Both the position numbers and the translations under genes were made by a program. Below are positions 52,001-56,356 of a stretch of 64,000 bases of DNA, one piece after another (positions within the stretch are counted from its first letter, which is position 1; each line of letters begins with the position of its first letter). Source of the DNA: Bolinopsis microptera (Eukaryota > Ctenophora > Tentaculata > Lobata > Bolinopsidae); contig NC_087075.1 of assembly GCF_026151205.1 (NCBI RefSeq), positions 11,702,303 to 11,766,302 on the forward strand. The letters are read 5' to 3'. The notes under the pieces were generated by a model that was not told the DNA's origin, ran no database searches, and saw nothing but the letters and a program-made list of their open reading frames with translations.

Positions 52001-53502
52001 CGTACTAATTAATGAGCTCCCTCAATAAGATCTCTGGTACTAAGTACAAAGTTATGACAGCATCCCAGAAATTGATAGTAACCCTTACACGTACACACAT
52101 GGTGACGGCATCGTAAAAATAGTCACAAAGTTTCAAACAAAATTAAATCTTGGAGTACAACTATAATTTGAAATTATGCGCAAACATTTCTCTTCTCTAA
52201 TTCCACATAAAAAATAAATATTTAAAACATTATAATTGTACATTATTAATCCAAATTTACAGACAGTATTCTATTCCATACCTTCATGAACATGAGTTTA
52301 AAGGCATGTATACACTCTTTAGTTGAGTTAAAGAAGGTATGGTGGGTTATGATGCAGAAAGTGGTTAGCATGAAGGCGACTACAGGCTTCTCAACATTCT
52401 CCTTAACTTTCTGTTTAGCTAGGATAGGACGGTAGAATTGTACACAAACTCCAAACCTGAGCGGGTCAATTAGGTTGTTAAATATATTTAAATAATAATT
52501 AAATATGTCATATAACATGATTACATTTTATATCTTCAAATTACAACAAAACAACATACTTTTATTTTTTAAAGCAACAGTTGCTTTAAACTGTAACTCT
52601 GTAATGAACCTCACAAGTTTAATACAGTTCTGAAGCATTTTCCGGTTGATTAATTGGTCAGCTTGTTGAATCAAAAGAATAACATAACCTTTAATTTAGT
52701 ACACAATTAGGAACAATCTAGGAAATTCAATAATAATAAAAGTAAATCTGTACCTTTTGACGTTATTCTTAACATCAGTAAGCATAAACACAAAACTGAC
52801 AGATTCTTTCGGCAGGGTTTCTAAAGGACTCAACACTGTACATCCTTCCGGTTGAGCAAAGAATTCGACATCTGAAAATGGCAGTTTTAAATTTATCTAT
52901 GGATCTATTTGAATTAAAGATTCCTCTGAATAAAAGTACTAGAGAGCATGCCCCTTAACTATTACAAAAAACCACTAGGAAATTAAATGCAACAGGTAAC
53001 TGTTTCAGTAGATCTTTGAAAGATCTTTGTTCAAGAGAGTTCGAAATAACTTTATCACATAAATATAACTTGAAGTAAATAAAAAATCTGAGTTAGCCAC
53101 GTTGTGAGAAGTTGCAAAATGTTTTAGTAATTGACAAGATCACAAAACGAACCTTGAGGCAGAGGATAATCCTCGTGGTTTGTAGCTGGGTATCTGTCGA
53201 CAACATGAGGTCTTACTGTCTCTCCGTTATCTGTGAGGGTAGGAGCATCTCCACTTACCTGGACAAACAGGTTATTTTAACCAAGCCCTGTTACATTATC
53301 AGAGGCTCTTATCTGTAAATTTTTAGCAGCTGAGAGTTTCAAAACGTAGAGATTTATCAAATCAAGACTGATGGTAAAGTTAATCATTCTCTTTTTTTGG
53401 TAAATACTGTTCTAAAAAAGGAGGATTTAGACAATCCAAGCATCAACAACTTACTATGATAAAGTAGTCAAAAAGGCGAGGGCTGTGTATCGATGGTAAC
53501 AT
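14390..53502 (-). CDS. MADD: MADD / Rab3-GEP homologue (DENN-domain Rab GEF), 34 exons
   Basis: MADD is a cytosolic guanine-nucleotide exchange factor for Rab3/Rab27 that acts on secretory and synaptic vesicle traffic and carries a death-domain-like region. Exons (complement, 5' to 3'): 53455-53502, 53153-53258, 52754-52871, 52282-52456, 48861-48955, 47331-47510, 41395-41532, 37760-37870, 37456-37527, 34238-34367, 34062-34096, 33895-34005, 33618-33737, 32057-32222, 31721-31871, 31108-31375, 30105-30207, 29804-29942, 29471-29560, 29261-29333, 28934-29087, 28514-28576, 28280-28380, 27803-27986, 27431-27575, 27195-27305, 26802-26950, 26369-26541, 20152-20328, 15863-15937, 15583-15687, 15326-15409, 14674-14782, 14390-14490. 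All junctions are GT-AG and phases agree, except that an exon of length 3n+1 is missing between exons 4 and 5. The visible product is about 1,390 residues against about 1,600 in vertebrates; the linker is shorter. The assignment rests on collinear similarity over the whole length. Confidence 0.92.
14980..15325. repeat. 21-bp minisatellite at the donor of MADD exon 32
   Basis: About 16 copies of GACTTGGTTACTGAAAGAAG plus T, with G/T and A/T variants, run to the intron boundary at 15326. On the gene strand each unit carries TTCTTTCAG, an acceptor-like motif, followed by TAACC. The real donor GTAACAGTCAC is itself a variant of the unit. The long open frames across it come from the 7-codon period and are not a gene. 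Confidence 0.9.
16944..17747. mobile_element. Non-autonomous TIR element, about 800 bp
   Basis: The left end ACCTTACTCGGGATTATTAC is mirrored by TAATAATCCCGAGTAAGGT at the right end. Next to each end lies a direct copy of GGGTTTATTAACGACCGG with AATATGGCGAAATT nearby. No transposase-like open frame is seen. It lies in the MADD exon 29-30 intron. Confidence 0.65.
17877..18287 (+). CDS. Small secreted LDLa-domain protein, 136 aa, intronless
   Basis: The first ~24 residues (MMMMTTLTSLILMVLCFSVN then PAAA) form a signal peptide. The mature part starts with a cysteine-rich LDL-receptor class A module: CGDGKTCVYTMYMCDAYKDD followed by CPDNSDEDADFC, with the calcium-cage pattern of acidic residues and SDE. 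A second cysteine group (CPKGNSKCTDGVTC to CPNGTCDWDMDWC) resembles a partial or diverged LDLa repeat. The tail is acidic and rich in W, D and E. The first of several tandem ATGs was taken as start. It lies inside a MADD intron on the opposite strand and is followed after 45 bp by a 10-bp minisatellite. LDLa modules bind ligands in calcium; a secreted binding or matrix role is inference. Confidence 0.75.
   Translation: MMMMTTLTSLILMVLCFSVNPAAACEDGNSLCGDGKTCVYTMYMCDAYKDDCPDNSDEDADFCKKFECPKGNSKCTDGVTCVEGGKPELCPKTPILNECTAQEKVKCPNGTCDWDMDWCFFSDNDWDESENWDSFQ
18332..18555. repeat. 10-bp minisatellite CCTAACTCCT
   Basis: About 22 tandem copies of CCTAACTCCT, many alternating with CCTGACTCCT, start just after the LDLa gene stop and may be in its 3' UTR. 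Confidence 0.95.
18556..19370. other. MADD intron, no gene seen
   Basis: AT-rich sequence with TATATATA stretches and a poly-C tract at 19271-19287. No coding motif on either strand. Confidence 0.5.
19374..19963. repeat. Direct duplication, about 280-bp unit, two copies
   Basis: The landmarks TAGAAAGCCCRTGGTMACAG, GCACGTGCACGTGCG, TTGCACGTGGGCGG and AAAAAGAATYTTYTGAATTA occur in the same order starting near 19375 and 19649. The second copy contains a small insertion. Confidence 0.75.
19965..20151. repeat. TATATCC/TACTATATCC array at the donor of MADD exon 29
   Basis: An imperfect 10-bp repeat (CTACTATATC) plus TATATA stretches abuts the splice donor. On the gene strand the intron begins GTAGGATATAGTAGGATATA, so the donor hexamer GTAGGA is the repeat unit itself. 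Confidence 0.85.
20751..26250 (+). CDS. Type I membrane protein with repeated cysteine-rich ectodomain, PPxY tail
   Basis: Exons 20751-20793, 20999-21303, 21527-21828, 22712-23005, 24712-24827, 25294-25468 and 25817-26250. Exon 1 is a short signal peptide (MFGHLLLWFFVDLGG). Exons 2, 3, 4 and the pair 5+6 each encode one domain of about 95 residues with the pattern GCWKD...RAI...PIEDCYNFA, W.VF, QCYTSADAGETYQKYG, ST.C, GGKGG.WAMNVY. I know this pattern from uncharacterised invertebrate extracellular proteins but not its official name. Exon 7 has the membrane helix VITILAIISAGFLCFVGYRI, a Thr-rich RVTTHVTT repeat and a tail with SPPSYDDI (a PPxY motif, WW-domain/Nedd4 binding type) and VPSYEETIA. 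Exons 2 and 3 are frame-disrupted. Because exons 2-4 are all phase 1-1, joining exon 1 to exon 4 gives an open frame. The gene is nested in a MADD intron on the opposite strand. Confidence 0.7.
20999..21303 (+). pseudogene. Domain exon 1 of the membrane protein, frameshifted
   Basis: Opens DGAKLSECHSHMGCWKD and is intact through DAGETYQKYREST. An 8-bp near-duplication (TCTACAGT at 21214-21221 followed by TCTACA) then shifts the frame. Downstream bases read CKEGGKGGYWGMDVY only in the shifted frame. The splice sites (CAG acceptor, AAAG/GT donor) are intact. Confidence 0.75.
21527..21828 (+). pseudogene. Domain exon 2 of the membrane protein, net 4-bp deletion
   Basis: Begins DEEKVLECRINLG, as in the intact third copy, but at about 21564 the GCWKD-coding bases are missing (net 4 nt), which creates an in-frame TAG. 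From 21570 the other frame reads GSESNRAIADKT through GDQCYTSADAGRYYQK to HWAMNVYCIIPDC. Splice sites are intact. Confidence 0.75.
22111..22685. mobile_element. TIR element with TACGTACGGTACGTAC motifs
   Basis: The left end ATGAGAAATACGTACGGTAC and the right end GTACCGTACGTACTTCTCAT are inverted. Just inside each lies a second inverted pair with ACCTTTAAA and GTACTTTTAA. The 570-bp body is non-coding. It is inserted in an intron of the nested membrane protein gene. Confidence 0.7.
23313..23376. repeat. 16-bp tandem repeat CCGTTACCATAACAAC
   Basis: Four near-identical units, ending in CCATATATGG. A (GTT)n microsatellite follows at about 23418-23450. Confidence 0.85.
23451..24700. other. Intron of the nested membrane protein gene, no exon seen
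   Basis: Lies between its exons 4 and 5. Only short AT-rich open frames without motifs are visible. Confidence 0.5.
26369..31871 (-). CDS. MADD: MADD exons 15-28: linker, helix block and death-domain-like region
   Basis: Exons 15-18 form a Ser/Pro-rich linker, weakly conserved as in the family. Exons 19-21 read IVNNVLDGVGIPWYQNKR, RLLVANRILS and ISPDVFKGLASLLKH then GSIFTLLEVAYTRH, matching the family block VVHSVLDGQGVGWLNMKK to SIFGLLEIAQTHYY. Exons 22-24 are again Ser/Thr/Pro-rich and are the most likely place for alternative splicing. Exons 25-28 read HRKYLYEEILGKVR, VWEKEDTWEGMFYDAVHTER, DEDELLYGCIKNIVGF and GKTHIGLKFNPRL, matching the family death-domain region (YLYEGLLG, WEDAFLDAVMLERE, DEDRLLATLLHNLISY, GKSHIGLVYS). 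Confidence 0.88.
27990..28275. other. MADD intron 23
   Basis: Non-coding, AT-rich, with no notable structure beyond a weak inverted pair around TAGTATTACT. Confidence 0.4.
28580..28930. other. MADD intron 21
   Basis: Non-coding, AT-rich stretch between the exons ending MGAYG and starting VEINKTTDQ. Nothing else seen. Confidence 0.4.
30208..31107. other. MADD intron 16 with an inverted repeat and alternating CACG tract
   Basis: ATCATGATAGATTACT at 30916 and AGTAATCTATCATGAT at 30979 form a hairpin about 80 bp wide. At 31043-31087 alternating purine-pyrimidine CACGCACGTGCACAAACACG repeats lie just inside the donor of exon 16. Confidence 0.6.
32057..34367 (-). CDS. MADD: MADD exons 10-14: dDENN region
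   Basis: Exon 10 (34238-34367) ends DVEIRVAMIKFFMSANVL (family DVATRVAMVRFFNSPNVL). Exon 11 is a 35-nt microexon (34062-34096) reading DKNIMENHIKQF. Exon 12 (33895-34005) starts IVKLFPRPITYLQRNAFL (family LRLFPRPVVAFQAGSFL). Exon 13 (33618-33737) reads CLQAFGESEV and later TLIGDKLIWFSDQ (family ALIGDKPKWYAHQ). Exon 14 (32057-32222) starts VEFIEHSICPAG. Its acceptor and first ~65 bp are the unit of the 89-bp tandem array immediately upstream, so the choice of the most 3' copy as exon start is inference. That choice fits phase 0. Confidence 0.85.
32157..33480. repeat. 89-bp tandem array overlapping the start of MADD exon 14
   Basis: Fifteen unit starts lie at 32157 + 89n with only a few substitutions (CATCTC/CATTTC, GGGGA/GGGGG, CTCTACC/CTGTACC, TGGGT/TGAGT). 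On the gene strand each unit is about 24 bp of intron end (CTAACAACCCACAG) followed by the first ~65 bp of exon 14 (GTAGAGTTTATAG...). The most 3' unit is the real exon start. Each unit also contains CGGCAG/GTAACA, a donor-like site 34 bp after the acceptor. The repeated 62-codon open frames on the + strand come from the period and are not genes. Confidence 0.95.
34555..37194. mobile_element. 2.64-kb palindrome / foldback element in MADD intron 9
   Basis: The outer arms 34555-35203 and 36546-37194 (649 bp) are inverted copies. Paired positions sum to 71749 throughout, so there are no indels, and the 66-codon open frame of each arm is identical. Inside lies a second, diverged inverted pair (about 35209-35430 and 36010-36235) with landmarks TCGAGCTATATTCAATCACA and ACTTGGTCTCATGG. 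The central spacer carries a TTAGGG tract. No transposase or reverse transcriptase is visible. The flanks share only a short A-rich run, so no clear target duplication is claimed. Confidence 0.9.
35903..35950. repeat. Interstitial (TTAGGG)n tract
   Basis: About seven consecutive TTAGGG-type hexamers with single-base variants, near the centre of the palindrome. Confidence 0.85.
37456..48955 (-). CDS. MADD: MADD exons 5-9: central DENN domain
   Basis: Exon 5 (48861-48955) reads ELKEWLVNLMNSPAPSTE. Exon 6 (47331-47510) has the DENN hallmark HLPLELLGVEGTLEVITC then LLLEQR. Exon 7 (41395-41532) continues VVLTSENYSHL, then LLYPLEYIYNVIPVLP. Exon 8 (37760-37870) reads PFLFGVPSTFF and DVVFVNIDTGK. 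Exon 9 (37456-37527) is the proline-rich PMPTFPEPQG piece. These are the Rab-contacting core blocks of DENN modules. The introns hold the E-box array, the Penelope-like element, simple-sequence arrays and a full LINE. Confidence 0.93.
38066..41264 (+). mobile_element. RTE-like non-LTR retrotransposon (LINE), apparently intact
   Basis: The insertion is flanked by an 11-bp duplication ATTGCTACTCT (38055-38065 and 41265-41275), which marks the ends. It has almost no 5' UTR (7 bp before the ATG) and about 90 bp after the stop. It lies in MADD intron 7 on the opposite strand. A single ORF and the APE endonuclease plus RT order suggest the RTE clade; the clade call is inference. Confidence 0.85.
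38073..41174 (+). CDS. LINE ORF: AP-type endonuclease plus reverse transcriptase, 1033 aa
   Basis: A single open frame with no break. The N-terminal endonuclease/exonuclease/phosphatase fold covers about residues 38-310: ATFNIRGLG, CALQETK near 75, LGDFNSKLG near 188 and SDHRLVIAR near 301. A linker follows, then the reverse transcriptase at about 530-810: NGRANGPDGIPNELIKY near 540, LRPLTLSNAARKIL, DMSSAFDTIKR near 672, GAFQGDCLSG near 730 and the catalytic YADD near 775. The C-terminal domain contains RRHLRTILNIKYPG and RWRMLGHVLR near 954, then PGRRGRPQ, as in RTE-type elements. The endonuclease nicks target DNA and the RT copies the element RNA at the nick. All key acidic residues appear present, so the copy may be active or recently so. 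Confidence 0.92.
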   Translation: MVRSSNVSGGDGGDANSNIFNPKKKSFVSTTIALMISFATFNIRGLGVQQDDSLHSKRELLGLDCEKYNVDICALQETKVTESDSLVLRNGFNLFLFEQLESRHGGLGFIISPRMMNYVVCWKYISDRVCYVDICIPSRSGTPLRCRVINAYCPHQGLVRKNPVVLDNFYGQLREAKNVPSNVELQFLGDFNSKLGKLSPSDIEQGFGRYMRKYGMGVRNENGSRLLDFISENNLFAVNTSFIQPSRRVTSFTGWRKDWSAGRYSKKTLPVYSQIDYILCRNRSKCLLTQSRTYAGTKTFSDHRLVIARINFSNIHLCFKPKQRRVPSYNISELVSNKDMQHKYHLALEGKFSNFVTSNDPNADLQNLMSHIRDAANVSIGPKPKARLKHHSSDDTLKELVEKHHDLRQLLNNNQSLDRTTLRSSINHLTNSIQKRLVEVRSAQADQTYSDITNTNDSRKMFEAVRHLQKSKPPNNSIGVHDENGCLIASDDMKASVVRDYLEKQLTRNEQPLEPFEGLPRALNVPFTGVEIHAATSSLKNGRANGPDGIPNELIKYSNSTVHEHYAGIINSCFETHTFPISIGEATITPLQKPKKPIGPLKNLRPLTLSNAARKILSMATLKRIEEKVNAFTGPWQCAYKRARSCADIVWCQRVLLSVVQRKKWEYHRMGIDMSSAFDTIKRTTILELLKLCGCTEDELRIVRLLLSNTKLPVKVNGVLSAEFLSLLGAFQGDCLSGCLFTLVLAGALNELRWTITISLDRPIPPITIAGLPLDTEYADDVDFNDEEEDNLRAILPQATAILEKWNLFVNEDKTDFTHVYLASTGEVDSDGKLVSGNEAWRKSITLGSVLCSKADIQRRINLGYAAFNNYKKAWSDKLPLNKRIILYNALVVSVLMYNSSCWAVPKIFLEKLDVVHRRHLRTILNIKYPGVISNKNLYKRCNAEPLSEKVARSRWRMLGHVLRGPIDGPAFSSLIFAINTLDLPGRRGRPQSNLFSLIVHDLCKRNLYLNNIFDLHYLRNLSYDKRYWRKLQ
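41533..42270. other. MADD intron 6, proximal part; small inverted repeat
   Basis: At about 41669-41765 the sequence TACTTCTGTAGTAGTTGTAC is mirrored by GTACAACTACTACAG around an inner palindrome with CAGCAATACTACCTTA and TAGTATTGCTG, a ~95-bp hairpin. No coding exon is seen. Confidence 0.55.
42290..42530. repeat. 60-bp tandem repeat, four copies
   Basis: Four head-to-tail units start GCTTCACCCGAAATGCAGTT and end CATCAAGTAGCGTT, almost identical. The 20-codon period leaves open frames on both strands, which I do not treat as genes. Confidence 0.95.
42686..43045. repeat. 13-bp minisatellite GGTAATGAGGGGT
   Basis: About 26 copies with occasional units containing an extra TATAA or lacking one base. 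It is strongly G-rich on the + strand. Confidence 0.95.
43690..43765. repeat. Diverged copy of the inner palindrome element
   Basis: TCGAGCTGTATTATATGACA followed by CGACGCAGTACGTGAATATA and CCCTAATGAG matches, in order, the segment at 35225-35300 (TCGAGCTATATTCAATCACA, CGACACAGTACGTGTATATT). Confidence 0.65.
43964..44430. repeat. (CAA/CCA)n trinucleotide array
   Basis: About 465 bp of CCA and CAA triplets with rare interruptions. It is open in five of six frames (poly-Pro/Gln, poly-Thr, poly-His/Asn and complements) because of composition only. It is intronic in MADD. Confidence 0.95.
44901..46073 (+). mobile_element. Penelope-like element derivative with 182-bp inverted ends
   Basis: The arms 44901-45082 and 45892-46073 are inverted copies (paired positions sum to 90974), starting AACTGATTTCTCTTGGAGAA. 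Between them lies only a GIY-YIG endonuclease frame, without reverse transcriptase. Penelope-like elements are known for unusual terminal repeats in direct or inverted order. The arm contains CTGAAGAAGACGTTGTTACG then TGGAATG, which resembles the CUGANGA...GAA core of the hammerhead motifs reported in such elements, but the fold is not demonstrated. Confidence 0.7.
45095..45606 (+). CDS. GIY-YIG endonuclease domain (Penelope-like)
   Basis: The frame opens after a poly-T tract, perhaps at an acceptor-like TTTTCAACAG. It reads VCNKIRNYIKSNKLPIRVIF, then a cysteine-containing linker KTCDLGNPNNCEICPRLTG, then KGAVYLVTCELCGKRYCGET with RSLHARLMEHRQAA, and ends YLYKYLVDI. The VYLVTC...YCGET...R..EH pattern is the GIY-YIG core as found C-terminal in Penelope-like elements; the first motif is VYL/YCG here. 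It cuts DNA to prime retrotransposition in full elements. No start codon is obvious at the 5' edge; the first ATG (45370) would remove the core. It is probably a truncated remnant or a non-autonomous unit. Confidence 0.75.
46769..47306. repeat. 19-bp minisatellite carrying 28 CACGTG E-boxes
   Basis: 29 tandem units of CACGTGACTATTACAACAC (T/G variants at one site). All but one keep the palindrome CACGTG; the unit near 46920 has CACGTA. It starts 24 bp inside the intron after MADD exon 6. On the gene strand each unit shows GTCACGTGG, close to the MiT/TFE and USF binding consensus. Confidence 0.97.
47511..48860. other. MADD intron 5
   Basis: No MADD exon is seen. It contains the duplicated segment at 48130-48595 and a poly-C tract at 48089-48104. 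Confidence 0.5.
48130..48595 (+). pseudogene. Duplicated gene fragment of unknown origin
   Basis: Two tandem related copies. The second (about 48415-48589) has an open frame reading LLEKFNEHAVAVKQLVSLIP, RLAEGYQWQEYFEDF and ending LEAIWQ. The first (48133-48310) has the same words at DNA level (AATGAGCATGCA, TTAGTGTCACCTATTC, GGCTGAAGGATATCAAT, TTTTGAGGATTT) but broken frames. I do not recognise the protein. It may derive from a transposon or from a decayed host gene. Confidence 0.45.
48978..49012. repeat. Poly-G tract
   Basis: A run of about 34 G with one C, lying 20 bp upstream of MADD exon 5 on the gene strand. Length in the assembly may be unreliable. Confidence 0.9.
49046..50656. mobile_element. 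TIR DNA element with repeated GTGACGGACGCGAC motif
   Basis: The ends GGGCAATTCCACCGTGACGG and CCGTGGAATTGCCC are inverted. They are flanked by TTAA on the left and TCAA on the right, compatible with a decayed TTAA duplication (piggyBac or Kolobok type). At least five internal copies of GTGACRGACRCGAC or GTGACGGACAC occur (49059, 49226, 49417-49440, 50138, 50306). No long open frame is seen, so it is non-autonomous or decayed. It lies in MADD intron 4. Confidence 0.65.
51096..51311 (+). pseudogene. LINE reverse transcriptase C-terminal remnant
   Basis: Reads LLKVPPAPHFRRTDAAFMFC then GPKIWNELPYSVRSLSSVEC and FKNALKTFYFHLAF, the tail typical of CR1/L2/jockey-type reverse transcriptase ORFs (xxPxxWNxLPxxLRxxxSxxxFKxxLKxxLF). 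Only the last ~70 codons remain. A second partial TTTGTCC/TGAACTGATA repeat follows the stop. Confidence 0.65.
51834..51976. repeat. 12-bp minisatellite CATGGTTTCAGA
   Basis: About 12 tandem copies, two of them with ATAGTTTCAGA. It is intronic in MADD. Confidence 0.95.
52282..53502 (-). CDS. MADD: MADD exons 1-4: start codon and N-terminal DENN (uDENN)
   Basis: Exon 1 begins MLPSIHSPRLFDYFII, matching the family start (PRLLDYLVIVG). Exon 2 ends RYPATNHEDYPLPQ (family RYPLEDHTEFPLPPD). Exon 3 opens DVEFFAQPEGC and continues SFVFMLTD (family VVFFCQPEGC, SFVFTLTD). Exon 4 starts RFGVCVQFYRP and later CIITHHTFF and ECIHAFKLM (family RYGICVNFYR, VLSHYPFF, ECLYTLKRL). The ATG at 53500-53502 is chosen because it sits at the family start position. 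The exon's 5' edge, and any upstream UTR exon, is not determined. Confidence 0.9.
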
Positions 53503-53917
53503 GTCATATCTGCAAAGTTTTCATTAGGTTTTGCAGAACATCTTAACTCGTATTGGAACTAAATTACTTGTCATTTCTAAATAAAAAACTAGACTAATAA
53601 TATTCGAAAGTTATGTTATTACCCACAGAGCAGTATGTAAATTATAAACGCAAGAAGCTAAAGAATCATCACTGAAATACTTATGTATTGCAACCTTGGG
53701 TTGTAATATACAAAAACAAATAACACTCTAGAGAATTTGATAAAAAATAAATATTATTTACTATTAAAAAAGAAAATTTATTATCATGTTAGGATTCTTT
53801 CATTTTAAATGAATTTATTGGAACTAGTGAACATTGACCAATATCATTCAACAAAAAAGAAACTCTTCAGTTCCATCATTTGAATGAAATACCTTAAGGA
53901 TATTTTCGTCTTTTCTG

Positions 53918-53923
53918 TTTATT
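53918..53923 (-). terminator. Candidate polyadenylation signal AATAAA
   Basis: AATAAA on the minus strand lies about 18 bp after the stop codon of the 171-codon frame at 53941-54456. That is compatible with a short 3' UTR and a gene end about 400 bp upstream of MADD exon 1. Confidence 0.4.
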
Positions 53924-53940
53924 TTGCAACACAGTTGAAC

Positions 53941-54456
53941 TCAATCATAATCATCTGAATCAAGGCATTCAGTTTCAGATTTTGAATCATCACTATCAAA
54001 CTCATTGTGATTAACTGGTTCCCTGTATTTGTTCTTGTCAACAACAACCAAATTGTCACCTCCCACTGTGATCTGGCAAGCTTTAAGGGCCTCCTGTGAC
54101 TCTTCAAATGATAGAATTTGTAATACTGGAATCTTTGCAGATTGTTTGGTTTCATTCAAAGAAAACTGCCTCTTTCCACATACAGGAAACTTTGATTCAT
54201 TAATATTCATCTTTCCAAACTCCTCAGCAAATGAGTATTGAGAATCTTTCCTTTTTATCAGAATGTCCTGTCCATCTTTAATTGCTTTCTCCAATTTCAC
54301 TCCTTTGTCGGGGAGCAAGTCTTTCTTGAGGAGTAACCTTTTTTGCTTTCCAAGAAGGTATTCAATGGAAGCATCATCCATTTCGTCCAAGTTTGATACA
54401 TGATCTCGACTGAATTTCTGTGTTGGTAAACCAAGAGATTGACTAGTTACTTTCAT
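53941..54456 (-). CDS. Hypothetical acidic-tailed protein, 171 codons (possibly a last exon)
   Basis: The open frame starts MKVTSQSLGLPTQKFSRDHV. It has a basic helical segment YLLGKQKRLLLKKDLLPDKG near residues 33-53 and ends in the acidic run FDSDDSKSETECLDSDDYD. The frame extends 14 codons above the ATG (SITISSPSRCS) to a TAG, and an AG just after that TAG could be a splice acceptor, so this may be the 3' exon of a longer gene. I do not recognise the family. Codon use and length are better than neighbouring frames, and a polyadenylation signal follows closely. Confidence 0.5.
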   Translation of the reverse strand: MKVTSQSLGLPTQKFSRDHVSNLDEMDDASIEYLLGKQKRLLLKKDLLPDKGVKLEKAIKDGQDILIKRKDSQYSFAEEFGKMNINESKFPVCGKRQFSLNETKQSAKIPVLQILSFEESQEALKACQITVGGDNLVVVDKNKYREPVNHNEFDSDDSKSETECLDSDDYD

Positions 54457-54529
54457 TGAACAACGGCTTGGACTGGAGATTGTGATGGAACAGTTCTACA
54501 TCAACTCAGCAGGACTATCTTCATGAACA

Positions 54530-55600
54530 GCTGGAAAATTATGTCAATTCAGTATAATAGGTAACATCACACTGTAGTCTATATATGAACACGTTCATAA
54601 AAAGGTGGCACTAGAGATTGATTTTTCACTGCCAAAATTGTGTGAAGCATTTAAAAATACTTGTATCTCAAGGAGTATGCTATGAAAGTTAACCAAATTT
54701 TAATATGTGGTCCAAAAGGATTCAAATGTCACATAATTAAGTCATTCATCTCTTTATATCTGTTAATTGTGCAGATATGAGCCAGAAATCACAAAATATT
54801 CATTTCTTGCACCTCTAATGATGAATTTACATTCTGTGAGTGTGTCCTGCTTCTCAATGTGATTATTGAACCTTTCTGAGATAGTTGAGTGTTAAAAGTG
54901 CAAAGAGTCACCGGTTAAATGTGGAGTTACGATGCAATTATCACACACATTACAGGGTTAATTCTGACTAAGTATCTCGGCCAGCACATTATTTCGGAAA
55001 CAATCAAAAAGTTATAATACTTCCCATATAACAATTTTGTTGAAATTTGGTCAGCTTACGTAAACACTTATGTTCTACTGAACCTAAATTAGTTTGAGCA
55101 ATTTCGATGGTCAAATGTCAATGGTCATATTTCGATGGTCATATGTCAGAATTTGAGTTATCAACGGATTTATACCTATTTTGTCATTTTAGACCTCTTA
55201 ATCAAGGCCAATCTCTCCCAACTAAATTAGGTTCTGTAGTTAAGTATGATTAGGAGGTTCTGACAAATTTTCAGCATGATTCATGTTCAGGAACCGAAAA
55301 TATGATAGAATAATACGACAAAAATCAACGAATTTCGTCAAATTACGCGACTTTTACACCTAATTTTGCTCCAAAAGCCGCGCACCATCAAATATGGCAC
55401 CTAGGCCATAGGCGAAACTCACCGATCATTCCAAAAAGGTATGACAAATTTGGTACTGTAAAAATTCTCACAGTCTCTAGAAAACAATGGTACAAAAATT
55501 TTGAAAATACGAGCAAGTTTATTTTTATCGTGCACCCCCTAGATACACCATACACGTCACTGCTTAACGAGTGATACTCGTATAATATCTGTTCCATATA
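54530..55600. other. No gene seen
   Basis: AT-rich, with a local triplication of TCGATGGTCA and ATATGTCA/ATATTTCGATGG words near 55100-55150. No coding exon is recognised. Confidence 0.45.
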
Positions 55601-55605
55601 TTAGG

Positions 55606-56356
55606 ACCGTCGACGAGTCCAACTCGATCGGCGCGCGTCTTCATGGTAGGTTGTAAACCTACAACTTAATTATTGCAGCCTTGTATGGGGGTTTTGCTGC
55701 CAAGTTTTGCTTCGTCAATTACTGGTACAAGGACGGTACCCCCAGCGGCAAGTACCAAGTCTGGCTTTTATTCACATAAAATATTGACAGTATACAGTAT
55801 CATTGTAAAGAACGCACTGTACTCATTTTAATGCATAAATTGAAAAACTTTCCTAATCTATAGTACCTTGTAGCGCGATGCATTGCTACACGTTGTATAC
55901 CTCTCGTGCACGCGAAGCGTGCACGCCGGCCGGCCGGCTGGCCGCGCGCGATCAAAAGGGGTTGCAGCGTGTGTCAAGCGATGCACTACTGGGTCGCGCC
56001 GCGCATCAAATAATTCTTCTCGCAACCACTGTGCCTCACCGAGCTGCGAAGGATTGACATCGTGAATCAAATAGTACCATGCGCACGTACACGTGTTAGT
56101 GTGTTACAATCTGAATAGTGAATTCATCCATGGTGTCATTCAGAGATAACCACATAGACAATCACATTAATTTGCAAAATTATAAAGCTGTGACCTTTTA
56201 TTCGGCCATTGACCGCGGAACCATTATCAATGGTCTGGCCCGGTGCGCGCTACTTTGTAGCACTTGCCATCGGGCCATTTCGAGAAGAAAGCGTTGTACG
56301 TAGGTTTATAACCTACCAAGCCGACGCGCGCCAAGTTGGACTCGTCGACGGTCCTG
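55606..56356. mobile_element. TIR element, 751 bp, GC-rich interior
   Basis: The left end GGACCGTCGACGAGTCCAAC and the right end GTTGGACTCGTCGACGGTCC are inverted. The pairing continues with CGCGCG and GGTAGGTTRTAAACCTAC for about 56 bp per side. The body has GC-rich words (CGGCCGGCCGGCTGGCCGCG) foreign to the AT-rich surroundings. No transposase is seen. Confidence 0.85.
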
